A DNA stretch of 64,000 nt from Halomonas eurihalina. GTDB taxonomy: Bacteria > Pseudomonadota > Gammaproteobacteria > Pseudomonadales > Halomonadaceae. Position 1 is the first letter of the stretch. Each line of letters opens with the position of its first letter. Location: assembly GCF_008274785.1 (NCBI RefSeq), contig NZ_VTPU01000015.1, positions 1 through 64,000 on the forward strand, written 5' to 3'. Of the stretch, positions 8,976 to 18,542 are shown piece after piece. The position numbers and the translations under genes were made by a program. The notes under the pieces are model-generated. The model saw only the letters and a program-made list of their open reading frames with translations. It was not told the DNA's origin and did no database searches.

Positions 8976-9181
8976 GGCTTGGAGTAACTCTTCTTCGGGT
9001 GCACGGTGAACGGGCCGGCAAGCGCCGGCAGCGCCCAGTATACATGATGCAGGCCCCGACCGAGGACGACCAAAATGACGCCCGGGGGACCCGTGCGATA
9101 TGATGCCGTATGCAGTGGCAAGTCGCGACCCCGCCGAAGGCTCGGATATCGCGCCCCTCGCTTCTTCACCATGAGGCTTCC

Positions 9182-10756
9182 ATGACCGATACATCGAACC
9201 CGACACCCCGCCCGGTAGCACTGATCATCCTCGACGGCTACGGCCACAACCCGGATGCCGCTCACAATGCGGTCCAGGCCGCGCGCACGCCGGTAATGGA
9301 TCGTCTCTGGACAGAGCGTCCCCACGCCCTGCTGCATACCGACGGACGCTACGTGGGTCTGCCCGACGGCCAGATGGGCAACTCGGAAGTCGGCCACATG
9401 AACCTCGGGGCCGGGCGCATCGTCTATCAGGACTTCACGCGCATCACCAAGGCCATTGAAGACAACGAGCTGGCCGACAACGCCATCCTGACCGACGCCA
9501 TCGACGCCGCCGTGAGCGCCGGCAAGGCGGTCCACCTGCTCGGCCTGCTGTCGCCGGGTGGCGTGCACAGTCACGAGGACCACATCCTGGCCATGGCCGA
9601 GCTGGCCGCCCAGCGCGGTGCCAAGCGCATCTACCTGCACGGTTTCCTCGACGGCCGCGACACCGCACCGAAGAGCGCCCTGGCCTCCATCGAGCGAGCC
9701 AACGCCAGGCTGGCCGAACTGGTCGGCGCCGACAACGGCTTCGTCGCCTCGATGATCGGCCGCTATTTCGCCATGGACCGCGACAATCGCTGGGAGCGTG
9801 TCGAACAGGCCTACCGTCTGGTAACCGAGGGTCACGGCGAATATCGGGCCGCCAGCGCCGAGGCCGGCCTGCAGGCCGCCTACGAACGCGGAGAGACCGA
9901 CGAATTCGTCACCTCCACTGCTATCGTGTCAGGTGGCACGCCGATCACCATGGAAGACGGCGACGCCGCCCTGTTCATGAACTTCCGCGCCGACCGCGCC
10001 AGGGAACTGACCCGCGCCTTCGTCGAGGACGGTTTCGACGGATTCGAGCGCCGGGCCCGCCCCCGGCTGGCCAATGGCAGCCTGGTGACCATGACCCAAT
10101 ATGCCGCCGACATCCCGGCGCCGGCCGCCTTCCCGCCGGCCGACCTGCCCAACACCCTGGGCGAGGTGATGGAGCAGCGCGACCTGACCCAACTGCGTAT
10201 CGCCGAGACCGAAAAGTACGCTCACGTCACCTTCTTCTTCTCCGGCGGTCGCGAAGCCGAGTTCAAGGGCGAGACTCGGATCCTGGTGCCCTCGCCCCAG
10301 GACGTGAAGACTTACGACGAAAAGCCCGAGATGAGCGCCGAGGAGGTCACCGACCGCCTGGTCGGTGCCATCGAATCCGACGCCTTCGATCTGATCGTGT
10401 GCAACTACGCCAACGGCGACATGGTCGGCCATACCGGTGACTTCGATGCCGCCGTGGCCGCCATCGAGGCCGTGGACACCTGCGTGGGCCGCGTGGCCGA
10501 AGCCATCGAGAAGGCCGGCGGCGCTTGCCTGATCACCGCCGACCATGGCAACGCCGAACAGATGGTGCACCCCGAGACCGGCGCGCCGCAGACCGCCCAC
10601 ACCACCTTCCAGGTACCGCTGGTCTATGTCGGCGAGCGTCCGCTGCGACTCCTCGACGATGGCAGCCTGTGCGACCTCGCGCCGACACTGCTGGCGATGA
10701 TGGACCAGCCGGTACCCGAAGAGATGACCGGCCGGATTCTGATCGAACCCCAGTGA
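9182..10756 (+). CDS. gpmI: 2,3-bisphosphoglycerate-independent phosphoglycerate mutase
   Basis: A 524-residue enzyme that interconverts 3- and 2-phosphoglycerate in glycolysis. It has the alkaline-phosphatase-like metal site (LIILDGYG at the start, ADHGNAEQM near residue 455) and the catalytic serine in [16 protein letters not shown] (residue ~70). The length is close to the usual ~515. The start at 9182 is the ATG just before [14 protein letters not shown]. Its stop overlaps the GTG start of the EnvC-like gene (GTGA at 10753–10756), so the two are coupled. Confidence 0.97.
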   Translation: MTDTSNPTPRPVALIILDGYGHNPDAAHNAVQAARTPVMDRLWTERPHALLHTDGRYVGLPDGQMGNSEVGHMNLGAGRIVYQDFTRITKAIEDNELADNAILTDAIDAAVSAGKAVHLLGLLSPGGVHSHEDHILAMAELAAQRGAKRIYLHGFLDGRDTAPKSALASIERANARLAELVGADNGFVASMIGRYFAMDRDNRWERVEQAYRLVTEGHGEYRAASAEAGLQAAYERGETDEFVTSTAIVSGGTPITMEDGDAALFMNFRADRARELTRAFVEDGFDGFERRARPRLANGSLVTMTQYAADIPAPAAFPPADLPNTLGEVMEQRDLTQLRIAETEKYAHVTFFFSGGREAEFKGETRILVPSPQDVKTYDEKPEMSAEEVTDRLVGAIESDAFDLIVCNYANGDMVGHTGDFDAAVAAIEAVDTCVGRVAEAIEKAGGACLITADHGNAEQMVHPETGAPQTAHTTFQVPLVYVGERPLRLLDDGSLCDLAPTLLAMMDQPVPEEMTGRILIEPQ

Positions 10757-11910
10757 GCAAGGCATCCTCACGCCGAAGTGGCGCACGCTGCCTGCTGCCA
10801 CTGGTGCTATGGCTGGCCATTTCGCCGGCCATGGCGGTCACCGATGAGCGGGAGGCGCGCCAGCGACTGGACGCCGTCGGCAAGCGCATCCAGGACGTCA
10901 CCCAGGAGCTCGATGCCACCGGGCAGGCGCGGGACGAGGCCAGCGAGGCGCTGCGCGAAATCGAAACGGCACTGGCCGAGACCCACAGCCGGCTCGACGA
11001 CATCCAGGCGCAGCGTCGCTCGCTGAACGACGAGGTCATCGAGCTGGAAGAAGAGCGCGAGCGCCTGGAGGCCGAGCGCCAGGAGCAGATTGCCGCCCTC
11101 GAGCAACAGATCGATGCCCTCTATCGTCTCGGCCTGACCCCACAGCTCAAGCTGCTGCTCAATCAGGATGACCCGAGTCGGCTGGACCGCCTGCAGACCT
11201 ACCTCAATCATCTCGCCGACGCCCGCAACGCCCGGCTGGAGGAGCTCGACAGGCTGGACACGGCGCTGGACGACAACCAGCAGGCCCTGGACGAGCGCGG
11301 CCAACAGCTGGAACAACTGGCCGCCGAACTGGAAGAGCGCAGCGCCGAGCTGGCCAGCCAGGTGGACGAACGTGAAACCCTGGTGGCCAAGCTGGACGAA
11401 CGCTACGCCACCAAGGAGGCGCGCCTGTCCGCCCTCGACCAGGACAGAGCGCATGCCGAACAGGTACTGCAGCAGGTTCAGGAACGACTGGCTCGCCTCG
11501 AACGTCCGCCGCCCTCCACCGCCATCGGCGAAACCCGTGGCGACCTTCCCTGGCCGGTCCAGGGGCAGGTCACCTCAGCCTTTCGGCAAGGGCGTGGCGT
11601 ACATCGCGACGGCATGTTGATCCGCGCCGCGGCCGGCACGCCGGTCGAGGCGGTGCATGCCGGCCGGGTCGTGTTCGCCGACTGGATGCGCGGCTTCGGC
11701 AACCTGCTGATCATCGATCACGGCGATGGCGTGATGACCCTTCACGCCCACTTGCAGCACTTCAACGTCGAGGTCGGCGCGGCCGTCGAGACAGGACAGA
11801 GCATCGGCGTGGTGGGCGCTACCGGTGGACAGTCCTCGCCGGGCCTGTATTTCGAGGTGCGGCGCGCCGGTGACCCCATCGATCCTCAGGGCTGGGTAGC
11901 CCAGCGATAA
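10753..11910 (+). CDS. envC: EnvC-like murein hydrolase activator, degenerate LytM domain
   Basis: A 385-residue secreted protein. A GTG start at 10753 overlapping the gpmI stop gives a proper signal peptide ending SPAMA. Residues ~35–250 are a long coiled coil rich in Glu, Gln, Arg and Leu. The last ~120 residues are a LytM/M23 domain. Key zinc ligands are altered: the first motif reads HRDGML instead of HxGxD, and the last motif is LYFEVR instead of HLHFEVR. HAH of the central motif remains. E. coli EnvC is also degenerate and activates the amidases AmiA and AmiB at the septum. The same role is inferred here. It precedes ctpA, as is common. Confidence 0.85.
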   Translation: MSKASSRRSGARCLLPLVLWLAISPAMAVTDEREARQRLDAVGKRIQDVTQELDATGQARDEASEALREIETALAETHSRLDDIQAQRRSLNDEVIELEEERERLEAERQEQIAALEQQIDALYRLGLTPQLKLLLNQDDPSRLDRLQTYLNHLADARNARLEELDRLDTALDDNQQALDERGQQLEQLAAELEERSAELASQVDERETLVAKLDERYATKEARLSALDQDRAHAEQVLQQVQERLARLERPPPSTAIGETRGDLPWPVQGQVTSAFRQGRGVHRDGMLIRAAAGTPVEAVHAGRVVFADWMRGFGNLLIIDHGDGVMTLHAHLQHFNVEVGAAVETGQSIGVVGATGGQSSPGLYFEVRRAGDPIDPQGWVAQR

Positions 11911-12015
11911 GCGCCATGTGGACGCCCGAAAGGGCCGCCCTCTTGTATCAGTGTTTTCTTGGCCGCCATGCCCACGCTATGCTGGGCTTACTCCAATGGA
12001 ACCGCGAGAGACCGC

Positions 12016-13299
12016 ATGCCTCCAAGTCCCACCCTTCGGCGCCGCCTGGGAGCACTGCTGCTTCCCATCGCCCTGCTCGCCGCTCCGCTTCCCGTCGTCG
12101 CCGCCCCCGAGACCGAAGACGACCTGCCGGTGGCCGAGATCCAGGCCTTCGCCGAAGTGTTCGAGCGCATCAAGCGTGCCTATGTCGAAGAGGTCGATGA
12201 CGCCACCCTGCTGCACAACGCCATGCGTGGCATGTTGAGCGAGCTGGACCCGCACTCCTCCTATCTCGATGCCGAGGCCTACGAGAACCTGCGTGAATCC
12301 ACCCAGGGCGAGTTCGGCGGCGTGGGTATCGAGGTCGGCAAGCGCGACGGCCAGATCACCGTGATCACGCCCATCGATGACACACCCGCCTCCCGCGCCG
12401 GCCTCCAGGCACAGGACACCATCCTGCGCATCGACGACACCCCGACCGAGGGCATGTCGCTGCAGGAAGCGGTCGACCTGATGCGTGGCGACCCAGGCAC
12501 CGATATCCGTCTGACCATCCTGCGCCAGGGCGAAGATGCGCCGCGTAACATCACCCTGGCACGCGAAGTCATTCGGACCCAGAGCGTGAAGAGTGACACC
12601 CTGGCCCCGGGTTACGGGTATCTGCGGGTCAGCCAGTTCCAGGCCCGCACCGGCGAGCAGGTCGTCAAGGCCTTGAATGACTTGACCAAGGATGGCCCGC
12701 TGCAGGGGCTGGTGCTTGATCTTCGCAACAACCCAGGTGGCGTGCTTCAGGCCGCCGTCGACGTGGCCGATGCCTTCCTCGACGATGGCCGTATCGTCTA
12801 CACCGAAGGCCGGTTGGCCGACAGCGAATTGAGCTTCTACGCCAATCGCGCCACCACCGCCCCCGATGTTCCCCTGGTGGTATTGATCAATGGCGGCAGT
12901 GCTTCGGCGGCGGAGATCGTCGCCGGCGCCTTGCAGGACCAGCGACGCGGCGTGGTGATGGGTACCGAGAGCTTCGGCAAGGGATCGGTTCAACAGATCA
13001 TGCCGTTGGGCGAGAACGACGCACTCAAGCTGACCACCGCGCGCTACTTCACGCCCAGCGGCCGCTCCATCCAGGCCCTGGGCATCGAGCCCGATGTCGA
13101 AGTGGTTCGCGGTCGTCTCGAGGTCGCCCAGGGCCATGACCTGCGAGTCCGCGAGGCCGACCTGGAGGGCCACCTGGCCGGCAACGGCAAGGACGCAGAA
13201 AGCGGTGAGCTCAATGCCCGCCTGCGCGACGACTACCAGCTCGGCGAGGCCCTGAATCTGCTCAAGGCCTTGAACGTGCTGGATGAACGCAAGCGCTGA
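12016..13299 (+). CDS. ctpA: S41 carboxy-terminal processing protease (CtpA)
   Basis: A 427-residue periplasmic protease. It has a signal peptide (RRRLGALLLPIALLAAPLPVVAA), a PDZ domain at ~95–175 (GGVGIEVGKRDG...), and an S41 domain with catalytic Ser in GGSASAAEIVAGAL (~residue 300) and Lys in FGKGSVQ about 25 residues later. Such proteases trim or degrade envelope proteins, including murein hydrolases. The start at 12016 is preferred over an upstream ATG at 11959 because the signal peptide follows it directly. It lies about 105 bases after the EnvC-like gene. Confidence 0.92.
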   Translation: MPPSPTLRRRLGALLLPIALLAAPLPVVAAPETEDDLPVAEIQAFAEVFERIKRAYVEEVDDATLLHNAMRGMLSELDPHSSYLDAEAYENLRESTQGEFGGVGIEVGKRDGQITVITPIDDTPASRAGLQAQDTILRIDDTPTEGMSLQEAVDLMRGDPGTDIRLTILRQGEDAPRNITLAREVIRTQSVKSDTLAPGYGYLRVSQFQARTGEQVVKALNDLTKDGPLQGLVLDLRNNPGGVLQAAVDVADAFLDDGRIVYTEGRLADSELSFYANRATTAPDVPLVVLINGGSASAAEIVAGALQDQRRGVVMGTESFGKGSVQQIMPLGENDALKLTTARYFTPSGRSIQALGIEPDVEVVRGRLEVAQGHDLRVREADLEGHLAGNGKDAESGELNARLRDDYQLGEALNLLKALNVLDERKR

Positions 13300-13311
13300 C
13301 GGTGTAGCGGC

Positions 13312-14550
13312 TCACAGGCAGGTGTCGGGCAGGCGGCCCCGCCGACCCGCCGCCTGCTGCATCAGCAAGCGCTTGACGGGGCCCAGCCGGTCGACACCGG
13401 TGAGCCCCAGGTTGCGCGCCAGGGTCAGCGCTGGATGGCGCGCCCCGAACAGCAGCCTGAACCCATCCATCAGGCGCAACATGGCGGCATTGTCGCCCCG
13501 ACGACGACGCGCATAGCGTGCCAGCCAGGCCTCGTCGCCCAGCGCGATGCCGCGTCGCCGTGCCTCGAGCAGTTCCTCGGCCAGCACCGCCACATCCATC
13601 AAGCCCAGATTGGCGCCCTGACCCGCCAAGGGGTGAATGCTGTGCGCGGCATCGCCCACCAGGGCCAGCCCCGGCAGCGTATAGCGTTCGGCATGACGCT
13701 GGGTCAGCGGCAGGCACATCGCCCGGTCAGTCGGCGTCACCCGGCCCAGGCAGGCACCGATGCCGGCCTCCAGCTCCGCTCCCAGCGCTTCCGCCGGCAA
13801 CGCTGACAGCCGCTCGGCCTCATCCGGCGAGGTCGACCAGACGATCGAGCAATGACGGTCATCGCCGTCCAGGGTCAGCGGCAAGAACGCCAGCGGCCCA
13901 TCGGCCAGGAAGGCCTGTCGTGCCACACCAGCGTGAGGACGCTCGGTGCGCACCGAGGTCACCAGCGCCACCTGGCCAGTGTCATGCGACCGGGTCTCGA
14001 TCCCGGCCATCTCCCGCAGCGGCGAACGCGCCCCATCGGCGGCCACCACCAGAGGCGCGCTTAGCCTTTCATCGCTCTCCAGGCTCAACACCGGGCTATC
14101 GCCAGGCGGCATCTCGAGCCCCTCGACCCGCGCGGCGAAGCGCCGCCGCACCGTCGGCAGCTCCGCCAGACGTGCCTCCAGGGCCGCCACCACCACGTCA
14201 TTCTCGACGATATGACCGAGGACCGGCAGGCCCGCCTGATCGGCGGAAAAGCTCACCTCACCGGAGCCCTCGCCGTCCCAGACCCGCATATGACGATACG
14301 GCGTGACACGACGCCCGCGCATCGACGCCCACACGCCCAGGCCATCCAGCAGACGCTGGGACACCGGCGTCAGTGCACTGACCCGCAGATCCGCCGGTCC
14401 ACGCCCTGCCGTCTCAGCATCCACGGGGCCCGGCCTGGCATCCAGCAGCATCACCGACACGCCGGCCTGCCCCAGCAGGCACGCCAGGGTCGCGCCGACC
14501 ATGCCACCACCGACGATCATCACCTCGTTACCTGCCGTGTCAGTCTTCAT
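13312..14550 (-). CDS. ubiI: ubiquinone biosynthesis FAD monooxygenase (UbiI/VisC-like)
   Basis: A 412-residue flavoprotein hydroxylase of the UbiH/UbiF/UbiI group. It shows the GxGxxG dinucleotide site at the start (VMIVGGGMVGATLA), the DG motif (VVAADGARSPLR) near residue 185, and the GDAAHSIHPLAGQGANLGLMD motif near residue 290. It hydroxylates the ubiquinone ring. It lies downstream of ubiH and pepP, where ubiI (visC) sits in gammaproteobacteria, so I call it UbiI, although UbiF cannot be excluded from sequence alone. An AAAGGGA site lies about ten bases before the ATG. It ends 12 bases from the convergent ctpA. Confidence 0.82.
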   Translation of the reverse strand: MKTDTAGNEVMIVGGGMVGATLACLLGQAGVSVMLLDARPGPVDAETAGRGPADLRVSALTPVSQRLLDGLGVWASMRGRRVTPYRHMRVWDGEGSGEVSFSADQAGLPVLGHIVENDVVVAALEARLAELPTVRRRFAARVEGLEMPPGDSPVLSLESDERLSAPLVVAADGARSPLREMAGIETRSHDTGQVALVTSVRTERPHAGVARQAFLADGPLAFLPLTLDGDDRHCSIVWSTSPDEAERLSALPAEALGAELEAGIGACLGRVTPTDRAMCLPLTQRHAERYTLPGLALVGDAAHSIHPLAGQGANLGLMDVAVLAEELLEARRRGIALGDEAWLARYARRRRGDNAAMLRLMDGFRLLFGARHPALTLARNLGLTGVDRLGPVKRLLMQQAAGRRGRLPDTCL

Positions 14551-14626
14551 GGGGCGTCGTCCCTTTCATCTTTAGCACCGCCATCTTTACCACCGCCATC
14601 TCTGGCATCGTCATCTCTGGCATCAT
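14540..14626 (-). CDS. possible 28-residue repeat-encoded leader peptide between ubiH and ubiI
   Basis: The ubiH stop overlaps an ATG (TGATG, 14628–14624). From that ATG an open frame of 28 codons runs through a four-copy 15-bp repeat and stops eight bases inside ubiI, in another frame. The peptide is Met-rich, with units MPEM, MPEM, AVVKM and AVLKM. It has no strong ribosome site of its own, so it would rely on coupling to ubiH. It may only be a device passing ribosomes to ubiI, or chance. Confidence 0.3.
   Translation of the reverse strand: MMPEMTMPEMAVVKMAVLKMKGTTPHED
14567..14626. repeat. four 15-bp imperfect tandem repeats between ubiH and ubiI
   Basis: Units at 14567–14581, 14582–14596, 14597–14611 and 14612–14626 all begin CATCT. 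Units 1 and 2 differ at one base, units 3 and 4 at two, and the pairs differ more. The 15-bp unit keeps any reading frame across it, and copy number could vary by slippage. The repeats fill nearly the whole ubiH–ubiI gap. Confidence 0.85.
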
Positions 14627-15849
14627 CATCGTTCCATGCCCATGGCCCGCCTGGCCAAGGTGCGACGCAGCGGCCCCAGCAGATTGAGCCCTACCAGACC
14701 GGCGGCGCGGGCATGCGATAACAGCGGATGATCGTAGCCGAACAGTCGCACCAGGCCATCGCTGAAACGAATCACATTGTCCCGATCCCCGCTGCGACGG
14801 GCCTCGAAATCGTTCAGCGTGGCCGCCTCTCCCGGTGCATCGCCTCGCGCCAGCCCCGCCTCAATGGCAGCCACCAGGTCCATCACGCCCCGCAGGGCCA
14901 GGTTGAAACCTTGCCCGGCCACCGGATGCAGGGCATGGGCGGCATTGCCCATCACCGCCAGGCCAGGACGCACCGTTTCGCTGGCGGTGACCAGCGAGAG
15001 CGGATAGGCATGGCGCTTGCCAACACGCCGGAAGCGTCCCGCCCGATCCCCGAAGGAAGCCTGCAGGCGCGCCAGGAAATCGGCATCGGACAGCGCCAGG
15101 GCATCCCGCTCGCCGCCGGCCGCAAAGGTCCAGACCAGCGCCATGCACTGTCCGGCCATGGGCAGCAGGGCGATGGGGCCCGAAGGCGTGAAACGCTCGT
15201 AGGCCATGCCGTCGTGGGGGCGGTCGAGGGCCACCGTAGCGATCACGGCAGCCTGCTCGTAGGGGTGTTCTCGGCTCTCGATGCCAAGACGCTCCTTGAG
15301 CCCCGAACGACCACCATCGGCCAGTACCGTCAGGCCAGCCTCGAGCCGGGCGCCATCGGAAAGCTCCAGCCAATGGCCACCGGCCCGGGGTTGGATGTTT
15401 TCCACTCGAGCCGGGCAATGCCAGGCCAGGGGCAGCTCGGCAAGCCGACGATGCAGGACACGGCCCATCCAGGCATTGGGAATCACGTGCCCCATGGCCT
15501 CCTCGCCGAATTCCTCGGCACGCAACCGGGTCGCGCCCAGCCGCCCCCGCTCACTGACATGAATGCAGCGGATCGGCGAGGCGCGCTCGGCCATGCTCGA
15601 CCACACGCCCAGGCTGTCGAAATGGTTCGCCGTTCCGCGAGAAATCGCGCTGGCCCGGGCATCGAAGCTTGGCTGCCAGGGAGCGTCCAGGCCTTCGGCC
15701 ATGGGCGCAGCCTCGATCACCGCCACGGACAGCGCCCGGTCACGCATCAATGGCGCCAGCGCCGCCCCCAGGCTGGCACCGACCAGGCCGCCACCGACGA
15801 TCGCGATATCCACGCGCCGCGGCACCTCAGCCGAGCTCGATTCGCTCAT
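14626..15849 (-). CDS. ubiH: 2-octaprenyl-6-methoxyphenol hydroxylase UbiH
   Basis: A 407-residue FAD monooxygenase clearly matching UbiH: IAIVGGGLVGASLG at the N-terminus, FDARASAISRGT near residue 60, YEQAAVIATV near 205, and the signature NAAHALHPVAGQGFNLALRGVMDL near 300. It hydroxylates C-4 of the ubiquinone ring precursor. GGAGGG lies seven bases before the ATG. A perfect 12-bp palindrome TAATGTACATTA (15871–15882) sits just upstream and could mark a promoter or binding site. It lies between pepP and ubiI, the usual order. Confidence 0.94.
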   Translation of the reverse strand: MSESSSAEVPRRVDIAIVGGGLVGASLGAALAPLMRDRALSVAVIEAAPMAEGLDAPWQPSFDARASAISRGTANHFDSLGVWSSMAERASPIRCIHVSERGRLGATRLRAEEFGEEAMGHVIPNAWMGRVLHRRLAELPLAWHCPARVENIQPRAGGHWLELSDGARLEAGLTVLADGGRSGLKERLGIESREHPYEQAAVIATVALDRPHDGMAYERFTPSGPIALLPMAGQCMALVWTFAAGGERDALALSDADFLARLQASFGDRAGRFRRVGKRHAYPLSLVTASETVRPGLAVMGNAAHALHPVAGQGFNLALRGVMDLVAAIEAGLARGDAPGEAATLNDFEARRSGDRDNVIRFSDGLVRLFGYDHPLLSHARAAGLVGLNLLGPLRRTLARRAMGMER

Positions 15850-15914
15850 GCACGGCCCTCCGATATTTCATAATGTACATTACATAAAGGCAGTTTCGAC
15901 GGACCGCCAAGTGA

Positions 15915-17252
15915 TCACTTTTCATCCATCAGGGCCTCGATATCAGCCACCTGCTTGGGTACCGCTCGAGTCAGCACCTCGCACCCCTCGAGTGTCACGG
16001 CGACATCGTCCTCGATACGAATGCCGATGCCGCGAAATGCCGCCGGTAGATCGTCGTCGTCCGGCATGTAGAGGCCGGGTTCGATGGTGATCACCATGCC
16101 GGGCGTCAGGCATCGTGGTTCGCCATCTCGGCGATAGGTGCCGACATCGTGGACATCGAGCCCCAGCCAGTGCGAGGTGCCATGGGGATAGAAACGTCGC
16201 GCAACGATCGACTCGGGCGCTTCCTCGCCATCATCGGCCAGGATATCCAGGGCCATGAGACCGGCCGCGAGATCTCGCACCACGCCCTGATGAATCGCCT
16301 TGAGGGTGGTGCCGGGGCGCACAGCCTCGATGGCCCGTTGCTGGGCCACCAGCACCACCTCGTACAGCGCCCGCTGCGCCGGCGTGAAGCGCCCGTTGAC
16401 CGGAAAGGTTCGTGTGATGTCGCCGGCATAGAGATCGAACTCAGCACCGGCGTCGATCAGCACCAGCTCCCCGTCGCGCAGGGCCTCCCGGTTATCAATG
16501 TAGTGCAGCACACCAGCATTGCGCCCGCCAGCGACGATACTGGCGTAGGCCGGCCCACTGCCGCCCCGCCAGCGAAACTCGTGCTCCAGCTCGGCCTGTA
16601 GCTGATATTCGGCAAGCCCCGGGCGGCAGGCCCGCATCGCCCGACAGTGGGCATCGGCACTGATCTCGCCGGCATGGCGCAGCAGCGCAAGCTCGGCGTC
16701 GCTCTTGATGAGGCGCTGCTCATGCAGCAACGGTGTCACATCGGCAAAGGCCAACGGCACCGGACCTCCCTGGCGAGGGCGGGCCACCAACTCGGCACGC
16801 AACTGCTCCGCCAGGCGCAACGCCGAGGCATCGCTCAGGGGCAGATAGAGGGTGACACGCCCCGCCAGCAGCTCGATCAGGCGGGCATCGCGCTCGGCAT
16901 TCTCGAAGGCCTGATCGATTCCGTGCGCGCGAACGGCTCCTTCGGCACCGAGGCGACGCCCCGTCCAGATTTCCATGGCCGGGTCCCGGTCCTGGCAGAA
17001 CAGCACGCATTCCCCTTCGGCGCGGCCAGGCAGCAGCACCAGCAGGGCGTCCGGTTCGGAAAAACCGCTCAGGTAGTGGAAGTCGCTGTCCTGACGGAAC
17101 GGGAATTCGCTGTCTCTGGAGCGCGTAACCAGGGAGGCGCTGGGCAACAGCACGGCGGCATCCGCCGGCAACGCATCGATGAGGCGACGGCGTCGCCTCC
17201 GATATTCATCAAGACAGATGGGGGGCGGGCGGGACTGGGCATCGAGCGGCAT
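15915..17252 (-). CDS. pepP: Xaa-Pro aminopeptidase PepP
   Basis: A 445-residue M24B metallopeptidase that removes the N-terminal residue before proline. The pita-bread domain carries the metal ligands in LVLIDAGAEFDLYAGDITRTFPVNG (the two Asp residues), HGTSHWLGLDVHDVG (His), TIEPGLY (Glu) and GIRIEDDVAV (Glu). The start at 17252 has AGGAG five bases upstream. The neighbours ygfB upstream and ubiH downstream are the classic gammaproteobacterial cluster. Confidence 0.95.
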   Translation of the reverse strand: MPLDAQSRPPPICLDEYRRRRRRLIDALPADAAVLLPSASLVTRSRDSEFPFRQDSDFHYLSGFSEPDALLVLLPGRAEGECVLFCQDRDPAMEIWTGRRLGAEGAVRAHGIDQAFENAERDARLIELLAGRVTLYLPLSDASALRLAEQLRAELVARPRQGGPVPLAFADVTPLLHEQRLIKSDAELALLRHAGEISADAHCRAMRACRPGLAEYQLQAELEHEFRWRGGSGPAYASIVAGGRNAGVLHYIDNREALRDGELVLIDAGAEFDLYAGDITRTFPVNGRFTPAQRALYEVVLVAQQRAIEAVRPGTTLKAIHQGVVRDLAAGLMALDILADDGEEAPESIVARRFYPHGTSHWLGLDVHDVGTYRRDGEPRCLTPGMVITIEPGLYMPDDDDLPAAFRGIGIRIEDDVAVTLEGCEVLTRAVPKQVADIEALMDEK

Positions 17253-17286
17253 AACAGCTCCTGGCGAACGACAAGGCAGAGTTTCC

Positions 17287-17868
17287 TTAGTGGGCCGGGC
17301 CCGGCTCTTCAACCTGCTCCACCTGCGGTTTGCCGGGATGCTGCTCGGTATACAGCAGCATGGCCGCCATCCGCACGTGTTCGGTCAGGGCGAACAGGTC
17401 ATTCTCGTTCTCGGCGTTATCCTCGAGATCCGTCTCTATATCCGCCAATCCGCCCAGGTCGTCGATGGCCTCCCGGAGGGTCTCCGACCACTGCTTGCGG
17501 GGCTGGTCGCCGGCGTCGCGTACCACCTCGAGGAATCCCAGCGTCCAGTCCTGAAGGCCCTGGGCGCGTTCCGCCAGCGAGAACAGCTCATCGGGCAGCA
17601 GGGGCTCATAGTTCATCTCCGCCGCAGACAAGGCCTCCAGCGTCTGGCGCCGCCAGCCCAGCAGGCGCTCGGCGGATGGCTCGTCCCTGGGCTGCTCAAC
17701 GCCCAGGTTGACGCAGACCGTCTCTAGCCAACCCTCGGCATCGAGGTCGTGCAACGCCAGCGAGGCGCACAGACGGCCGTCCAGAAAGGCCGGGGACTGC
17801 ATGCTGCCATGCAGCAGGAACGTATCGGCGATGGTGGAAAAGTCCTGGCGTTCGTTGATCAGTGACAT
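17287..17868 (-). CDS. ygfB: YgfB/UPF0149 family protein
   Basis: A 193-residue acidic, helical protein of the YgfB (UPF0149) family: LLHGSMQSPAFLDGRLCASLAL near the start, GWLETVCVNLGV, and the conserved tail EHVRMAAMLLYTEQHPG. Its molecular role is poorly known; in Pseudomonas aeruginosa YgfB affects expression of an amidase. The start at 17868 (MSLINERQD) matches relatives; an ATG at 17880 adds four residues. It lies upstream of pepP and divergent from zapA. Confidence 0.88.
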   Translation of the reverse strand: MSLINERQDFSTIADTFLLHGSMQSPAFLDGRLCASLALHDLDAEGWLETVCVNLGVEQPRDEPSAERLLGWRRQTLEALSAAEMNYEPLLPDELFSLAERAQGLQDWTLGFLEVVRDAGDQPRKQWSETLREAIDDLGGLADIETDLEDNAENENDLFALTEHVRMAAMLLYTEQHPGKPQVEQVEEPGPAH

Positions 17869-17896
17869 GACGCAATCCATGGTGGAGCCACGCGCG

Positions 17897-17926
17897 TTGA
17901 CCGCGCTTGAACGGCTCTCTTATAGT
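17897..17926 (+). promoter_or_regulatory. zapA promoter
   Basis: TTGACC (17897–17902) and TATAGT (17921–17926) are separated by 18 bases and lie about 75 bases before the zapA start. They fit a sigma-70 promoter reading rightward between the divergent ygfB and zapA. Confidence 0.6.
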
Positions 17927-18001
17927 GACTGAAACTTCGTATTCCCCTCGATGTTAACGCATCGAACCCCCGAGGCGCGCCCTCGGCCCTCCGGAGCACC
18001 C

Positions 18002-18301
18002 ATGAGCGACTCTTCACGGCCCACCATCGAGATAACCCTGCTGGAACGGCAGTACGTCATCGCCTGCCCACCGGACGAGGAAAGCAAGCTCGAACGCGCG
18101 GCGCGCTACCTGGACCGCGCCATGCAAGGCATCCACGCTCAAGGTAAGGTGGTCGACCGCGAGAAGGTCGCCATCATGGCCGCCTTGAACATCGCCAACG
18201 AGCTGCTCGAGACTCAGGACGAGCAACGCGCCCACGAGCAAAGCCTGAGCGAACTCAGCCAGCGACTGGAAAAGGCGCTTGCCGACGCTCCCAGTCGTTG
18301 A
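18002..18301 (+). CDS. zapA: cell division protein ZapA
   Basis: A 99-residue protein. Residues 8–45 form the ZapA globular head (IEITLLERQYVIACPPDEESKL) and the rest is a helical coiled coil (NIANELLETQDEQ...). ZapA bundles FtsZ filaments at the division ring. The ATG at 18002 has GGAG five bases upstream. It is followed directly by the 6S RNA gene and then fau, the conserved gammaproteobacterial order. Confidence 0.94.
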   Translation: MSDSSRPTIEITLLERQYVIACPPDEESKLERAARYLDRAMQGIHAQGKVVDREKVAIMAALNIANELLETQDEQRAHEQSLSELSQRLEKALADAPSR

Positions 18302-18314
18302 GGGGATTCTTCCC

Positions 18315-18343
18315 TTTGGCCAGGCCGGCGGCTCTGCTAGGAT
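18315..18343 (+). promoter_or_regulatory. 6S RNA promoter
   Basis: TTTGGC (18315–18320), 17-bp spacer, TAGGAT (18338–18343), with the predicted RNA start seven bases later at about 18351. Confidence 0.6.
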
Positions 18344-18350
18344 AGAAGAC

Positions 18351-18532
18351 GTTCCCTGGGGTGTCCGCCAGTCGTTATAGTCCCTCGAGCCTATGCGCAT
18401 TACCCAGGGGGCCAACAGCTAGTCGGACCCGTGTGCATGTCCGTGAGACGGAAAGCCTGACGGTTCGACTGCGGCCACCCACCTTGAACCAATGGGTTCA
18501 AGGGCCAGAACGACAGCGGCATTCTGGGGAAC
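18351..18532 (+). ncRNA. ssrS: 6S RNA
   Basis: A 182-nt region, the usual 6S length, between zapA and fau, where 6S RNA sits in gammaproteobacteria. The ends pair (GTTCCC at 18351 with GGGAAC at ~18532, extended by CCCTGGG/CTGGGG). The 3' half contains the characteristic ACCTTGAACCAATGGGTTCAAGGG hairpin region (18481–18504; paired arms CTTGAACC and GGTTCAAG) and the closing GCGGCATTCTGGGG. The molecule mimics an open promoter and binds RNA polymerase–sigma70 in stationary phase. End points are good to a few bases. Confidence 0.93.
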
Positions 18533-18542
18533 TTTGTCCAAC

